DNA of 64,000 nt from Nocardioides sp. Kera G14 (lineage in GTDB: Bacteria > Actinomycetota > Actinomycetes > Propionibacteriales > Nocardioidaceae). A program made the position numbers and the translations under genes. The DNA lies in assembly GCF_020715565.1 (NCBI RefSeq), contig NZ_CP085839.1:2728001-2792000 (forward strand), given 5' to 3'. A model generated the notes under the pieces. It was given only the letters and a program-made list of their open reading frames with translations. It did no database searches and was not told the origin of the DNA. Of the stretch, positions 17,068 to 24,917 are shown piece after piece. The stretch's first letter is position 1, and every line of letters starts with the position of its first letter.

Positions 17068-17400
17068 TCAAGCACCCCGCTCGAACAGGTCCGCAGGGCT
17101 CGCGGCGACGACCCAGACGTCCCTGCCGGTCGACTCCAACCTGGCCGCAACCAGCGTCGCCCGAGCACCGTCGTCGTCGCTCAGCAGCACCGGCGCGGAG
17201 CGATCCGGCGCCACGGCCTCGATCTCGCCCACGAGCCTCGCGACCGGCACATGGGCGAACCCGGGCAGGTGGCCGGCGGCGTACTCACAGGACGTGCGCA
17301 CATCGAAGCGGTAGAGCGTCCGATGGGCGGCAGCGATCTCCTCGAGGTCGGTGACGCACACCTCGCGCAGCCTCGAGCGGACCTGTCCATCCCCAACCAT
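17068..17400 (-). CDS. Rhodanese-like domain protein lacking the catalytic cysteine
   Basis: This is a 110-residue single rhodanese domain. YRFDVRTSCEYAAGHLPGFAHVPVARL corresponds to the conserved DVR...E...GHIPGA entry region. The active-site loop after the VLL strand reads LLSDDDGARA, so the sulfur-accepting cysteine is replaced by aspartate (around residues 75-77). The fold is probably kept but sulfur transfer is not expected; such domains can be regulatory or binding modules. It is convergent with the RNase D gene with no gap. Confidence 0.7.
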   Translation of the reverse strand: MVGDGQVRSRLREVCVTDLEEIAAAHRTLYRFDVRTSCEYAAGHLPGFAHVPVARLVGEIEAVAPDRSAPVLLSDDDGARATLVAARLESTGRDVWVVAASPADLFERGA

Positions 17401-17453
17401 GCCGAGCCTTTCACCAGATAACCTAGTGACTCACTCTACATTGAGGAGGACGG

Positions 17454-18800
17454 TCAGGGAGTCGCGGCACCCAGAATCGTCTTGGACGCCTCGTCGATCT
17501 GCTGGGCGATCTGGTCGATCGCGACCGGGAGCTGCCCGGGGACGAAGAGCCTGGCGACCTGCGCCGTCACGGCGGTCTCGAGTGCGCTCCACTGATGGGT
17601 GAGCGGCAGGATCTGCATGTTGCGGACCGAGTTCACGAAGACCGACGCGTGCAGGGGCGAGGACTCGGTCTGCAGGAACTCGTCCGAGAGTGCGACCTGC
17701 TGGTTGACCGGCACGATGTAGCCGGTGTTGGTGATCGGCTTCATCCCCGCCTCGGAGGTCAGCGCGACGAGCAGGTCCGCGGCGTCCTCGGAGCGCTCGG
17801 ACTTCGAGGAGATGCAGAGAGCCGTGTAGTCACCGGTCGTCGCGGCGGTGTCAACGGTGGGAATGGGCAGCACATCCCAGCGCAGGTTGGGACTGCTGCG
17901 CAGCTCGGGGACGAGCGAACGGTCGCCGACCATCATCCCGAGCTTGCCCTGGCGGAACCACTTCAGCTGCTTGGCCGCCGGAGCCGTGGTGGTCAGCGTC
18001 GGGTTCGCCAGCACCGGGAGGACCTTCCCCAGCGCGTCGAGGGTCTGGTCGTCGGAGAGCGAGAGCGCCGTCGAGTCGGGCTGCGCGAGCTGGCCGCCGG
18101 CCGAGAGCAGGAAGGGTGCGAGGCCGGAGAGCGACGGTGTCACGGCGAAGGCATGGGCGCCGGTCTTCGTGGCCGCGACCTTGCTCGCTTCCTGGGCCGC
18201 GAGCTGGAACTGGTCCCACGTCCACGACTTGGAGCTCGTGATGCTCGGGACGTCGATGCCCTGCGCCTGCATCCGCGGGAAGTCGACCAGGTCGGTGTTG
18301 TAGTAGACGACCTGCGGGGACGCGGCGTACGGCATGCACTGGAGGCGGTGGTCGCTGCTGAACGCCTCGAGGGCGTAGCGCGAGTACTGGTCGCCGATGT
18401 CGACGTTGCGTGCGTCCAGGTCGTTGTCGACGGGATTGACGCGCTTGTCGGCCTCGAGCTGCTCGAGGTCGCCGCGTGAGATCAGGAAGACGTCGGGCAC
18501 CGGCGTGCTCGGGTCGGCGAACGAGGCGACCATCGACGCGTCGTCCGCCCACGACTTCACGGTGACATCGGCGAGGTCGGTGGTGGCGTTGTAGTTCTGC
18601 ACCGCCTGGTTCCACGCGCCGACCATCGTCGAGTTGCCCCACACCCCGAGCGTGAGCTTGGCCGGGTCGTTGACCGGCGTCAGCGTGGGGCTCGGCGTGT
18701 GAGCCGGCGTCGTGTCGTCGGAGGAACCACAGGCAGCCAGCAGCAGTACGGCGGCGCACGCCGCGGCAACCTGTTTCAGCACGCGCCTTACCTTAGCCAC
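17454..18800 (-). CDS. Extracellular solute-binding lipoprotein (carbohydrate ABC type)
   Basis: This 448-residue secreted lipoprotein has signal MAKVRRVLKQVAAACAAVLL, lipobox LLAAC (Cys24) and a Thr/Pro linker. The mature part resembles family 1 sugar-binding proteins: LTLGVWGNSTMVGAWNQAVQNYN, VPDVFLISRGDLEQL, VVYYNTDL, SWTWDQFQLAAQ, KLGMMVGDR and NTGYIVPVNQQVA. No ABC permease or ATPase is adjacent, so it is an orphan binding protein whose partners lie elsewhere. Ligand unknown. Confidence 0.85.
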   Translation of the reverse strand: MAKVRRVLKQVAAACAAVLLLAACGSSDDTTPAHTPSPTLTPVNDPAKLTLGVWGNSTMVGAWNQAVQNYNATTDLADVTVKSWADDASMVASFADPSTPVPDVFLISRGDLEQLEADKRVNPVDNDLDARNVDIGDQYSRYALEAFSSDHRLQCMPYAASPQVVYYNTDLVDFPRMQAQGIDVPSITSSKSWTWDQFQLAAQEASKVAATKTGAHAFAVTPSLSGLAPFLLSAGGQLAQPDSTALSLSDDQTLDALGKVLPVLANPTLTTTAPAAKQLKWFRQGKLGMMVGDRSLVPELRSSPNLRWDVLPIPTVDTAATTGDYTALCISSKSERSEDAADLLVALTSEAGMKPITNTGYIVPVNQQVALSDEFLQTESSPLHASVFVNSVRNMQILPLTHQWSALETAVTAQVARLFVPGQLPVAIDQIAQQIDEASKTILGAATP

Positions 18801-18814
18801 CGCCCAGTCGGGGC

Positions 18815-19393
18815 TCAGGTCAGCGGGTGCGCCAGCTCGGCGTGCGCCGCGTGCTCGAGCTGCTCGGAGAGCAACAGGATCCGACTCGCCTCGTGGTCGA
18901 GGTGCGAGCGGCCGACGGCGACGACCCGGGTGAAGGCCGCGGCTCGGAAGAGTACGTCGGCGAAGTCCCCGGACACGATGCCGCGCAATACCTCGTCGAT
19001 CATCGCGCGGACCTCGTCGGGACCTGGAGGGTCAGCGACACCCGCCACCACGCGAGCGACCTGGGCCGACCTGCCGGCGGAGAACTCCGCCGCGGCACCG
19101 GCGGGGTCGGCGTACACCCACTGCCGCACCAGGAAGAGGCGCCACAGACAACCAGCCAAGGTGTCGGCCGGCGCACCCGACCAGGCCTCGGCGATGGTCT
19201 CGATACCCTCGCTCTCGGCCAGACGGAGCAGTCGATCGGCCACGGCCGGATCGGTGGAGGCGCGGGCCCCGCGGACGAGGATGGTGGCCGCCTGGTCGCC
19301 CGCCTCCCGGATGCGGGCAGGGTCGCCGCCGGTCTCGATCCCCTCGAAGAAACGGTCACCCGGCTGCATGGGTCGGTGGTGCTGGCGTGTCAC
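18815..19393 (-). CDS. Uncharacterised actinobacterial protein
   Basis: This 192-residue, mainly helical, Ala-rich protein begins with QPGDRFFEGIETGGDPARI and has no signal peptide, membrane span or metal motif that I recognise. I do not recognise the family. The GTG start is supported by TAGGCT (19405-19400 on the minus strand) 6 nt upstream, which suggests a leaderless transcript. It ends 14 bp before the solute-binding lipoprotein, so they may be co-transcribed. Confidence 0.7.
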   Translation of the reverse strand: MTRQHHRPMQPGDRFFEGIETGGDPARIREAGDQAATILVRGARASTDPAVADRLLRLAESEGIETIAEAWSGAPADTLAGCLWRLFLVRQWVYADPAGAAAEFSAGRSAQVARVVAGVADPPGPDEVRAMIDEVLRGIVSGDFADVLFRAAAFTRVVAVGRSHLDHEASRILLLSEQLEHAAHAELAHPLT

Positions 19394-19557
19394 CCGGCGA
19401 GCCTAACCGGGTGTGGAAGTTCTCCTGCGGGACTCGAACGGCTCGTTACAATGGATCTCGCACGCCGGGTCGCGGCAGCCCCGGGTCCCAAAATCAGCCG
19501 CCTAGAGCGGCCTTGCGCCGTGAGGCGCTCCCGGCTCGGCGTGTCTTAGTCTTCGCC

Positions 19558-19623
19558 TCCCAAGGCCCTGACTCGACGTCAGGAAACCCCGAACTCAAGG
19601 TCAGGAGAGCCCAGACGCGGCGG
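19558..19623 (+). repeat. 22-bp tandem mini-repeat, about three units (non-coding copy)
   Basis: Units begin at 19558 (degenerate), 19580 and 19602. The clearest unit starts CAGGAAACCCCG and continues AACTCAAGGT. The next starts CAGGAGAGCCCA. The same 22-bp unit occurs inside hrpA (22228-22293) and inside the gene at 43606-44166. Here it lies within the candidate RNA. Confidence 0.7.
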
Positions 19624-19647
19624 TGGGCGAGGGCCCTTTCGACGCAG

Positions 19648-19714
19648 ATCGGCCCCGGAACCGACGGAGATCCCCGTACACCTCCGTCGACCTCGGGGCC
19701 GATGGAGTTTTTTT
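19648..19714 (+). terminator. Intrinsic terminator, plus strand
   Basis: ATCGGCCCCG (19648-19657) pairs with CGGGGCCGAT (19694-19703), and inside it GACGGAG (19663-19669) pairs with CTCCGTC (19682-19688). Seven T follow at 19708-19714. An outer pair GGGCGAGGG/CCCTCGCCC (19625-19633 and 19716-19724) flanks it. It terminates plus-strand transcription although no plus-strand protein gene precedes it, and it lies just past the hrpA stop. Confidence 0.85.
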
Positions 19715-19731
19715 ACCCTCGCCCGCGCGGC

Positions 19732-22700
19732 CTAAACCTGTGAGTCGAGGACCTTTCGGATCCGGGCGTCGGAGACCGGTACGGCGGTGCCGAGCTGCTG
19801 TGCCCACAGCCCGACCCGCCACTCCTCGAGGAGCCAGCGGACCTCACGCAGCCTCGCCCCCGCGGGGCGTCCCTGAGGCAGTGCCGCGACGGCCTGGAGG
19901 TAGCGCTCCTGCAGGTCGGCGTACTGACCCATCAGGTCGGCGTCGCGGCGCAGCCCTGCGGCGTCGCCCAGACGCTCGCGGCGGCGGAGCATCGCCTGGA
20001 CGTACGTCGGATAGCGGCGCAGGTGCTGCCCCGCCTCGGCGATGAAGCCGCGCTCGGTGAGGCGGGCGAGCTGGGCGCGCATGTCGGTGACCGCGGGCAG
20101 TTGGTAGATGTCGACCCGGCCGGTCAGCGCTTTCTCGGCCTCGCGCTGGGCGGCGAGGGCGCGGAGCGCGTCGTCGAGTGTCGCCCGCACGTGCGCCTCC
20201 AGGTCGGTGGCGAAGGCCTTCTGCAGCGCGGCGAAGGCGTCGGCGTCGCGGACCGGTGGATGCGCGTCGACCGCCTGGCGCGCCACGGCGGCCAGGCAGT
20301 CGGCGATCACGGCGGCCGCGTCGGGATAGGGCGTCGCGGCCAGAGCGAGCTTGGCGGTCATGTCGAGCGAGTCGACGATGCGCTTGGTGAGCCGCGGATC
20401 GGTGCCGAGCATGAGCAGCCGCGCGACGCCGAGCCGGTGGCGCGCCTCGGCCTCGTCGGCGGTGCCGACCACCACGAGCCCGACCGTGCTGCCCTCGTCG
20501 TCGAGGCAGCGGTGGACGGTCACCTCGTGGCCGGCGCGCTTCTCGGTGACGGTCGGGCTCACACTGCCGAAGGTCCACGTCGTCTGGCCCGTCGCCGTCA
20601 GGCCGGCCGAGGCGGCGACCTCGTTGATCGCTCGTCGGAACTGGCCGCGCAGCGGCGCCTTGAGCGCATCGAGCTCCTTGCCCCGGGCCTGCTCCCGCCC
20701 CTTCGGATCGAGGATGCGGTACGTCGGCCGCAAGTGCTCCGGCAACGGGGCCCAGGCCTCGCGTGGTACGACGATGCCCACCGTGGAGCGGATCCACCGC
20801 TCGAGCGCATCGAGGAGCGGCTCCTCCCCCGGCGGAGTGCTGCTGAGGAACTCGCGGGCGCGGTCCGGGGCCGGCACGAGGTGGACACGGAGGTTCTTGG
20901 GCAGGCCGCGGATCAGGGTGGTGACGATCTCTTCACGGTTGCCCGGGACGTTCCACGAGAAGTCGCTGTCGTCGACCCGGTTGAGCGTCTCGACCGGGAT
21001 GTCGACGGTGAGCCCGTCCTCGGGCGAGCCCGGCTCGAAGTGGTAGTTGAGGGTGAAGGTCAGACCACCGTCGCCGGAGTCGTGCCACTCGCTCGGGAAG
21101 TCGGAGACGTCGACCTCACGTGCGATCAGTGAGGGATCGAAGTCGAGGATCGCCTTGTTCTCTTGGCGTTTCCACCAGCTATCGAAGTGCGCGCCGCTGA
21201 CGACGTCCTTGCCGACGCGGGCGTCGTAGAAGTCGAAGAGGGTGTGCTCGTCGACGACGATGTCGCGTCGCCGCGCCTTGTGCTCGAGCTCGCGCGCCTC
21301 CTCGAGGCGGCGGGCGTTGCGGCGGAGGAAGCCGTGGTTGCTCTGCCACTCCCCTTGGACGAGCGCGTGCCGGATGAAGAGCTCGCGCGCGACCTCGGGA
21401 TCGACGCGGCCGAAGTTGACCAGCCGGTCGGCGACCAGCGGGACGCCGTACAGGGTGACCTTCTCGTGCGCCATCACGGCGGCGCGACGGCGGCTCCAGT
21501 GCGGCTCGGTGTAGGAGCGCTTCACCAGGTGCGGCGCGAGGTTCTCCGCCCACTCGGGCTTGATGCTCGCGACCTGTCGCGCCCAGAGCCGACCGGTCTC
21601 GACCAGCTCGCCGGCCATCAGGAACTGCGGGTTCTTCCGGCTCTGCGACGAGCCCGGGAAGATCGCGAACCGTGTGCCCCGAGCGCCGAGGTATTCGCGT
21701 GGACCGGGCCGTTTCCCCTTGTTCTGTTGGCCCTTCGGCTTCTCGTCGCGTACGTCGAGGGCGCCGATGTGACTCAACAGGCCGGAGAGCAGCGCCTGAT
21801 GGATGCCGTCCTCGTCAGGACTGTCGGCGGGTTGGCCGAGGGTCAGGCCGATCTCCTTGCAGACCTGCCGCAGCTGGCTCTCGAACTCCTGCCACTCGCG
21901 GACGCGGAGGTAGTGCAGGTGCTCGGCCCGGCACATCCGGCGGAAGGCGGAGGAGGAGAGCTCGCGCTGCTGCTCCTTGAGGTAGCGCCACAGGTTGAGC
22001 CACGCCATGAAGTCACTGCGCTCGTGCTTGAACCGCGCGTGCGACTGGTCCGCCCTGGCCTGGCCCGCGGGATCGTCAGGCCCGGGCCGCTCCCGAGGGT
22101 CCTGCAGCGACATCGCCGCCGCGATCACGATCACCTCGCGCAGGCACCCACGGCGCTCGGCCTCCAGCACCATCCGCCCCAGCCGCGGGTCGATCGGCAG
22201 GCGGGCGAGGCGCCCACCCAACCTCGTCAGCCGAATCCGGTCTTTCCTACCGCCGAGTCGGGGGTTTCCTGCCGCCGAGTCCGGTGTTGTGCTCGTGAGG
22301 GCGCCGAGCTCCTCCAGCAGATCGACGCCGGCGGCGATGTTGCGGCGGTCGGGGGGCTCGACGAACGGGAAGTCCTCGATCGAGCCGAGCCGGAGGCTCG
22401 CCATCTGGAGGATGACGCTGGCGAGGTTGGTGCGGAGGATCTCGGGGTCGGTGAACTCCGGGCGGGCGTCGTACTCCTCCTCGGAATAGAGGCGGATGGC
22501 GATGCCTTCGGCGACGCGGCCGCACCGGCCCGAGCGCTGGTTGGCAGAGGCCTGCGAGATCGGCTCGATGGGGAGGCGCTGCACCTTGGTGCGGGCGGAG
22601 TAGCGGGAGATACGGGCGACGCCGGTGTCGATCACGTAGCGGATCCCCGGCACCGTCAGTGAGGTCTCCGCGACGTTGGTCGACAGCACGATCCGGCGAC

Positions 22701-23601
22701 CCGTGTGGGAGGAGAAGACGCGGTGCTGCTCGGCCGCGCTGAGCCGGGAGAACAGGGGGATGACTTCGAGGTTGCCCCGCCGCGGGTCGACCTTCAACGC
22801 GCTGTTGAGCGCGTCGGAGGTGTCCCTGATCTCCCGCTCGCCCGGCAGGAAGACGAGGATGTCGCCCGGCCCCTCGGCGCTGAGCTCCTTGACTGCGTCG
22901 ACGATCGCCTCGGTCTGGTCGCGTACGACGACCTCGCCCTCGTCGTCCTCCTCCGACAGCTCCATCAACGGCCGGTAGCGGATCTCCACCGGGAACGTCC
23001 GGCCGCTCACCTCGATGATCGGGGCGGGGCTGCCGTCGGGCTCGGCGAAGTGGGCCGCGAAGCGCTCCGGATCGATGGTCGCCGACGTGATGATGACCTT
23101 GAGGTCGGGCCGGCGCGGGAGCAGTTGCTTGAGGTAGCCCAGCAGGAAGTCGATGTTGAGGCTGCGCTCGTGGGCCTCGTCGATGATGAGGGTGTCGTAG
23201 CGCCGCAGGTCGCGGTCGCGCTGCATCTCGGCGAGCAGGATGCCGTCGGTCATGAGCTTCACACGGCTCGCGCGTGAGGTGCGGTCGGTGAAACGGACCT
23301 GATAGCCGACCAAGGATCCGACGCCGTCGCCGAGCCCGTCAGCGCCCAACTCCTCCGCGATGCGCTCGGCGACGGAGCGCGCGGCGATGCGTCGGGGCTG
23401 GGTGTGGCCGATCAGTGTGCCGTCGGCGCCACCCAGGCCGCGACCGAGCTCGAGGCAGATCTTCGGCAGCTGGGTGGTCTTGCCCGACCCGGTCTCACCG
23501 GCGACGATCACGACCTGGTGATCGCGGATCGCCTCGGCGATCTCGTCACGTACCGCGCTGACCGGCAGATCCGGATAGGTGATCTGCAACGGCTCGGACA
23601 T
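19732..23601 (-). CDS. hrpA: ATP-dependent RNA helicase HrpA (DEAH family)
   Basis: This is a 1289-residue DEAH-box helicase. Domain 1 has Walker A GETGSGKTT (35-43), DEAH at 141-144 and SAT at 173-175. Domain 2 has the FLPGEREIRD, LSTNVAETSLTVPGIRYVIDTG and QRSGRCGRV motifs. Then come the helicase-associated and OB domains and the long C-terminal DUF3418-type region. Length and order match bacterial HrpA, implicated in mRNA and ribosome metabolism. About residues 436-457 (TPDSAAGNPRLGG part) are an insertion made by three 22-bp repeat units, between LLEELGAL and LTRLGGRLARLP, where other HrpA proteins are continuous. The insert is 66 bp, so the frame is kept. TAGACT lies 9 nt before the ATG. 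Confidence 0.95.
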   Translation of the reverse strand: MSEPLQITYPDLPVSAVRDEIAEAIRDHQVVIVAGETGSGKTTQLPKICLELGRGLGGADGTLIGHTQPRRIAARSVAERIAEELGADGLGDGVGSLVGYQVRFTDRTSRASRVKLMTDGILLAEMQRDRDLRRYDTLIIDEAHERSLNIDFLLGYLKQLLPRRPDLKVIITSATIDPERFAAHFAEPDGSPAPIIEVSGRTFPVEIRYRPLMELSEEDDEGEVVVRDQTEAIVDAVKELSAEGPGDILVFLPGEREIRDTSDALNSALKVDPRRGNLEVIPLFSRLSAAEQHRVFSSHTGRRIVLSTNVAETSLTVPGIRYVIDTGVARISRYSARTKVQRLPIEPISQASANQRSGRCGRVAEGIAIRLYSEEEYDARPEFTDPEILRTNLASVILQMASLRLGSIEDFPFVEPPDRRNIAAGVDLLEELGALTSTTPDSAAGNPRLGGRKDRIRLTRLGGRLARLPIDPRLGRMVLEAERRGCLREVIVIAAAMSLQDPRERPGPDDPAGQARADQSHARFKHERSDFMAWLNLWRYLKEQQRELSSSAFRRMCRAEHLHYLRVREWQEFESQLRQVCKEIGLTLGQPADSPDEDGIHQALLSGLLSHIGALDVRDEKPKGQQNKGKRPGPREYLGARGTRFAIFPGSSQSRKNPQFLMAGELVETGRLWARQVASIKPEWAENLAPHLVKRSYTEPHWSRRRAAVMAHEKVTLYGVPLVADRLVNFGRVDPEVARELFIRHALVQGEWQSNHGFLRRNARRLEEARELEHKARRRDIVVDEHTLFDFYDARVGKDVVSGAHFDSWWKRQENKAILDFDPSLIAREVDVSDFPSEWHDSGDGGLTFTLNYHFEPGSPEDGLTVDIPVETLNRVDDSDFSWNVPGNREEIVTTLIRGLPKNLRVHLVPAPDRAREFLSSTPPGEEPLLDALERWIRSTVGIVVPREAWAPLPEHLRPTYRILDPKGREQARGKELDALKAPLRGQFRRAINEVAASAGLTATGQTTWTFGSVSPTVTEKRAGHEVTVHRCLDDEGSTVGLVVVGTADEAEARHRLGVARLLMLGTDPRLTKRIVDSLDMTAKLALAATPYPDAAAVIADCLAAVARQAVDAHPPVRDADAFAALQKAFATDLEAHVRATLDDALRALAAQREAEKALTGRVDIYQLPAVTDMRAQLARLTERGFIAEAGQHLRRYPTYVQAMLRRRERLGDAAGLRRDADLMGQYADLQERYLQAVAALPQGRPAGARLREVRWLLEEWRVGLWAQQLGTAVPVSDARIRKVLDSQV
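22228..22293 (-). repeat. 22-bp mini-repeat, three tandem units inserted in frame in hrpA
   Basis: Units are 22228-22249, 22250-22271 and 22272-22293. In coding orientation the middle unit is CAGGAAACCCCC followed by GACTCGGCGG. Three units make 66 bp, exactly 22 codons, and add a Pro/Gly/Asp-rich insert (TPDSAAGNPRLGG plus flanks) to the helicase. Confidence 0.8.
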
Positions 23602-23637
23602 GACCGGCCAAGTCTAGGCGGACCGTCCAGCGGATAA

Positions 23638-23689
23638 CTGCTGGTGAACCGGCCGGGCGGGGAGCAGCCCCCGGCCGATCCACCAGCAG
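23638..23689 (-). terminator. Hairpin between hrpA and the upstream small membrane-protein gene
   Basis: CTGCTGGT (23638-23645) pairs with ACCAGCAG (23682-23689), and GGCCGGG (51-57) with CCCGGCC (70-76). There is no U-run on the minus side, so it is a stem-only terminator or RNA-stabilising element after the gene ending at 23713. Confidence 0.5.
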
Positions 23690-23712
23690 TCACCGGGTCG
23701 GTGGGGTGTGGG

Positions 23713-24153
23713 TCAGCTGGTCGGGGCGCTGCTCTGCGGGCTCGCGGGCGCGGACGGCGTGGTCGAGCCACCCGAACCACTGGAGCTGCCCGGCCGCTGC
23801 GGGGCACCCTGCGGCAGGCGGTTGGTCGAGCCGGGCCCGTTGAACTGGCCGTTGCTGTTCCCGAGGCCGGGCGGGTTGAACTGACGCACGGTGCCACGAT
23901 CGTGATGTCCGACGACGAACCCGACGAGGCCGCCGAAGACACCTCCGACTCCGAGTCCGACGATCAGGCAGGCGACGGCGACGATCAGCGCGTGCCACAG
24001 CTTCACGACGCGGGACTTGAACGGCTGGCGCGGGGCAGCTGTCGTCGTAGGAGCCGCCGGCGCGGCCGCAGCGGCTGGCGTCGGCTGCGGCGCCGGCTGC
24101 CAGGTCGGCGGCTCTGCCGAGGCGCCGGAGGGAGTGGGGTTCGTCTCGCTCAT
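23713..24153 (-). CDS. Pro/Ala-rich single-span membrane protein, uncharacterised
   Basis: This is a protein of about 146 residues from ATG 24153 (an upstream ATG at 24165 is possible). The N-terminal ~45 residues are Pro/Ala/Thr-rich, then a basic stop (KSRVVKLW) precedes one hydrophobic span, HALIVAVACLIVGLGVGGVF, continuing into a Gly-rich segment. The C-terminal part is Asn/Gly/Pro/Ser-rich and probably extracytoplasmic. No domain is recognised. This layout is common among small actinobacterial envelope proteins of unknown role. Confidence 0.65.
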   Translation of the reverse strand: MSETNPTPSGASAEPPTWQPAPQPTPAAAAAPAAPTTTAAPRQPFKSRVVKLWHALIVAVACLIVGLGVGGVFGGLVGFVVGHHDRGTVRQFNPPGLGNSNGQFNGPGSTNRLPQGAPQRPGSSSGSGGSTTPSAPASPQSSAPTS

Positions 24154-24235
24154 GCCCCACAGCATGCGCCGGCTCCCTGAAATCGGCGTGAGGAATTCCT
24201 ACGAGTTGTGAGCGGTCCACCACACCAGGGCGTGG

Positions 24236-24844
24236 TCAGCCGCTCAACTCGGAGGCGAGGGCGGGCAGGGCGGCGGTGATCAGCCGGAGCAGCTCGTCCC
24301 GACTCACCGCTCCCCCGTCACCTCCTCCGGAGGCCTTCCACTCCAGGACCATCTCCTCCGCCATCGAGGCCCACCCCCGCACGAGCAGCCGCGCCGTCGG
24401 GCTGTCGGGCAGGAGATTGTCCGTGTCGGAGGTGAAGATCCGGTCGGTCAGCGCCGAGCGTCCCTCGTCGTAGATCCGCCGCAGCGTCTCGTTGCCGCTC
24501 CGGGCGCCCGCGACCAGTGAGAGGTAGCCCTCGTAGTGCTCATCCACATAGGACACATAGGCATCGATCGACGTGAGCAGCCGGGAGATGGCATCGCCGG
24601 AGGCGGGAGGGGCGGTGCGGGCGATCAGGTCATCGGCGGCACGGCGTACGACGGCCTCCTGGAAGCCCGCGAGCCCGCCGAAGTAGTGATAGAGCAGGCC
24701 GCGGGAGATCCCCGCGGTCTCGGCGAGGAGGTCGATCGAGATCTCGGGCAGCGACCGGCGCGAGAAGAGCCGCACGCCCAGGTCGAGGAGCTGCGAGCGC
24801 CGCTCCTCCGACGTCAGGCGGGTCCGCCCCGGTCGCTCCGTCAT
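24236..24844 (-). CDS. TetR family transcriptional regulator
   Basis: This is a ~202-residue regulator. The N-terminal helix-turn-helix is RRSQLLDLGVRLFSRR...ISIDLLAETAGISRGLLYHYFGGLAGFQEAV (residues ~15-65), and the rest is the ligand-binding/dimerisation domain. The ATG at 24844 is preceded by TAGAGT (24857-24852, minus strand) with 7 nt between, favouring a leaderless start there rather than GTG 24853. It is divergent from the monooxygenase/SDR operon and two matching operators lie between, so it most likely represses both. The ligand is probably a substrate of those enzymes. Confidence 0.9.
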   Translation of the reverse strand: MTERPGRTRLTSEERRSQLLDLGVRLFSRRSLPEISIDLLAETAGISRGLLYHYFGGLAGFQEAVVRRAADDLIARTAPPASGDAISRLLTSIDAYVSYVDEHYEGYLSLVAGARSGNETLRRIYDEGRSALTDRIFTSDTDNLLPDSPTARLLVRGWASMAEEMVLEWKASGGGDGGAVSRDELLRLITAALPALASELSG

Positions 24845-24851
24845 GTCGCAC

Positions 24852-24917
24852 ACTCTATTGAAAAATGTTCAACAACGCTATTGACGCTCATTCAATAACG
24901 CGCCTAGCCTCGAGGAC
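24852..24917. promoter_or_regulatory. Divergent promoters with two TetR-type operators
   Basis: Two 19-bp imperfect palindromes, 24856-24874 and 24879-24897, both begin TATTGA and end TTCAA(C/T)A, with centres 23 bp apart. The first touches the -10 of the TetR gene (TAGAGT, 24857-24852). The second covers the -35 candidate TTGACG (24881-24886) of the monooxygenase, whose -10 is TAGCCT (24905-24910), 7 nt before its ATG. Occupancy would block both promoters. Confidence 0.75.

Larger units (their letters stand above)
19447..19714 (+). ncRNA. Candidate structured small RNA ending in a strong terminator
   Basis: The 338-bp gap 19394-19731 has no plausible coding frame but shows RNA-gene features on the plus strand. 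A good -10, TACAAT, is at 19447-19452. After it, CACGCCG (19461-19467) can pair with CGGCGTG (19537-19543) and encloses two hairpins: GCCGC/GCGGC (19497-19511) and GCGCC/GGCGC (19515-19528). A third hairpin is CCTGAC/GTCAGG (19567-19583). The end is an intrinsic terminator. A transcript of ~255 nt is predicted. It does not match tmRNA, RNase P, SRP or 6S features I know. Inference only. Confidence 0.45.

Noticed and set aside
19425..19445. tRNA T-loop-like GTTCGAGTCCC on the minus strand
   Set aside because: The bases flanking the loop do not form a five-base T-stem, and no acceptor stem or anticodon arm can be drawn around it.
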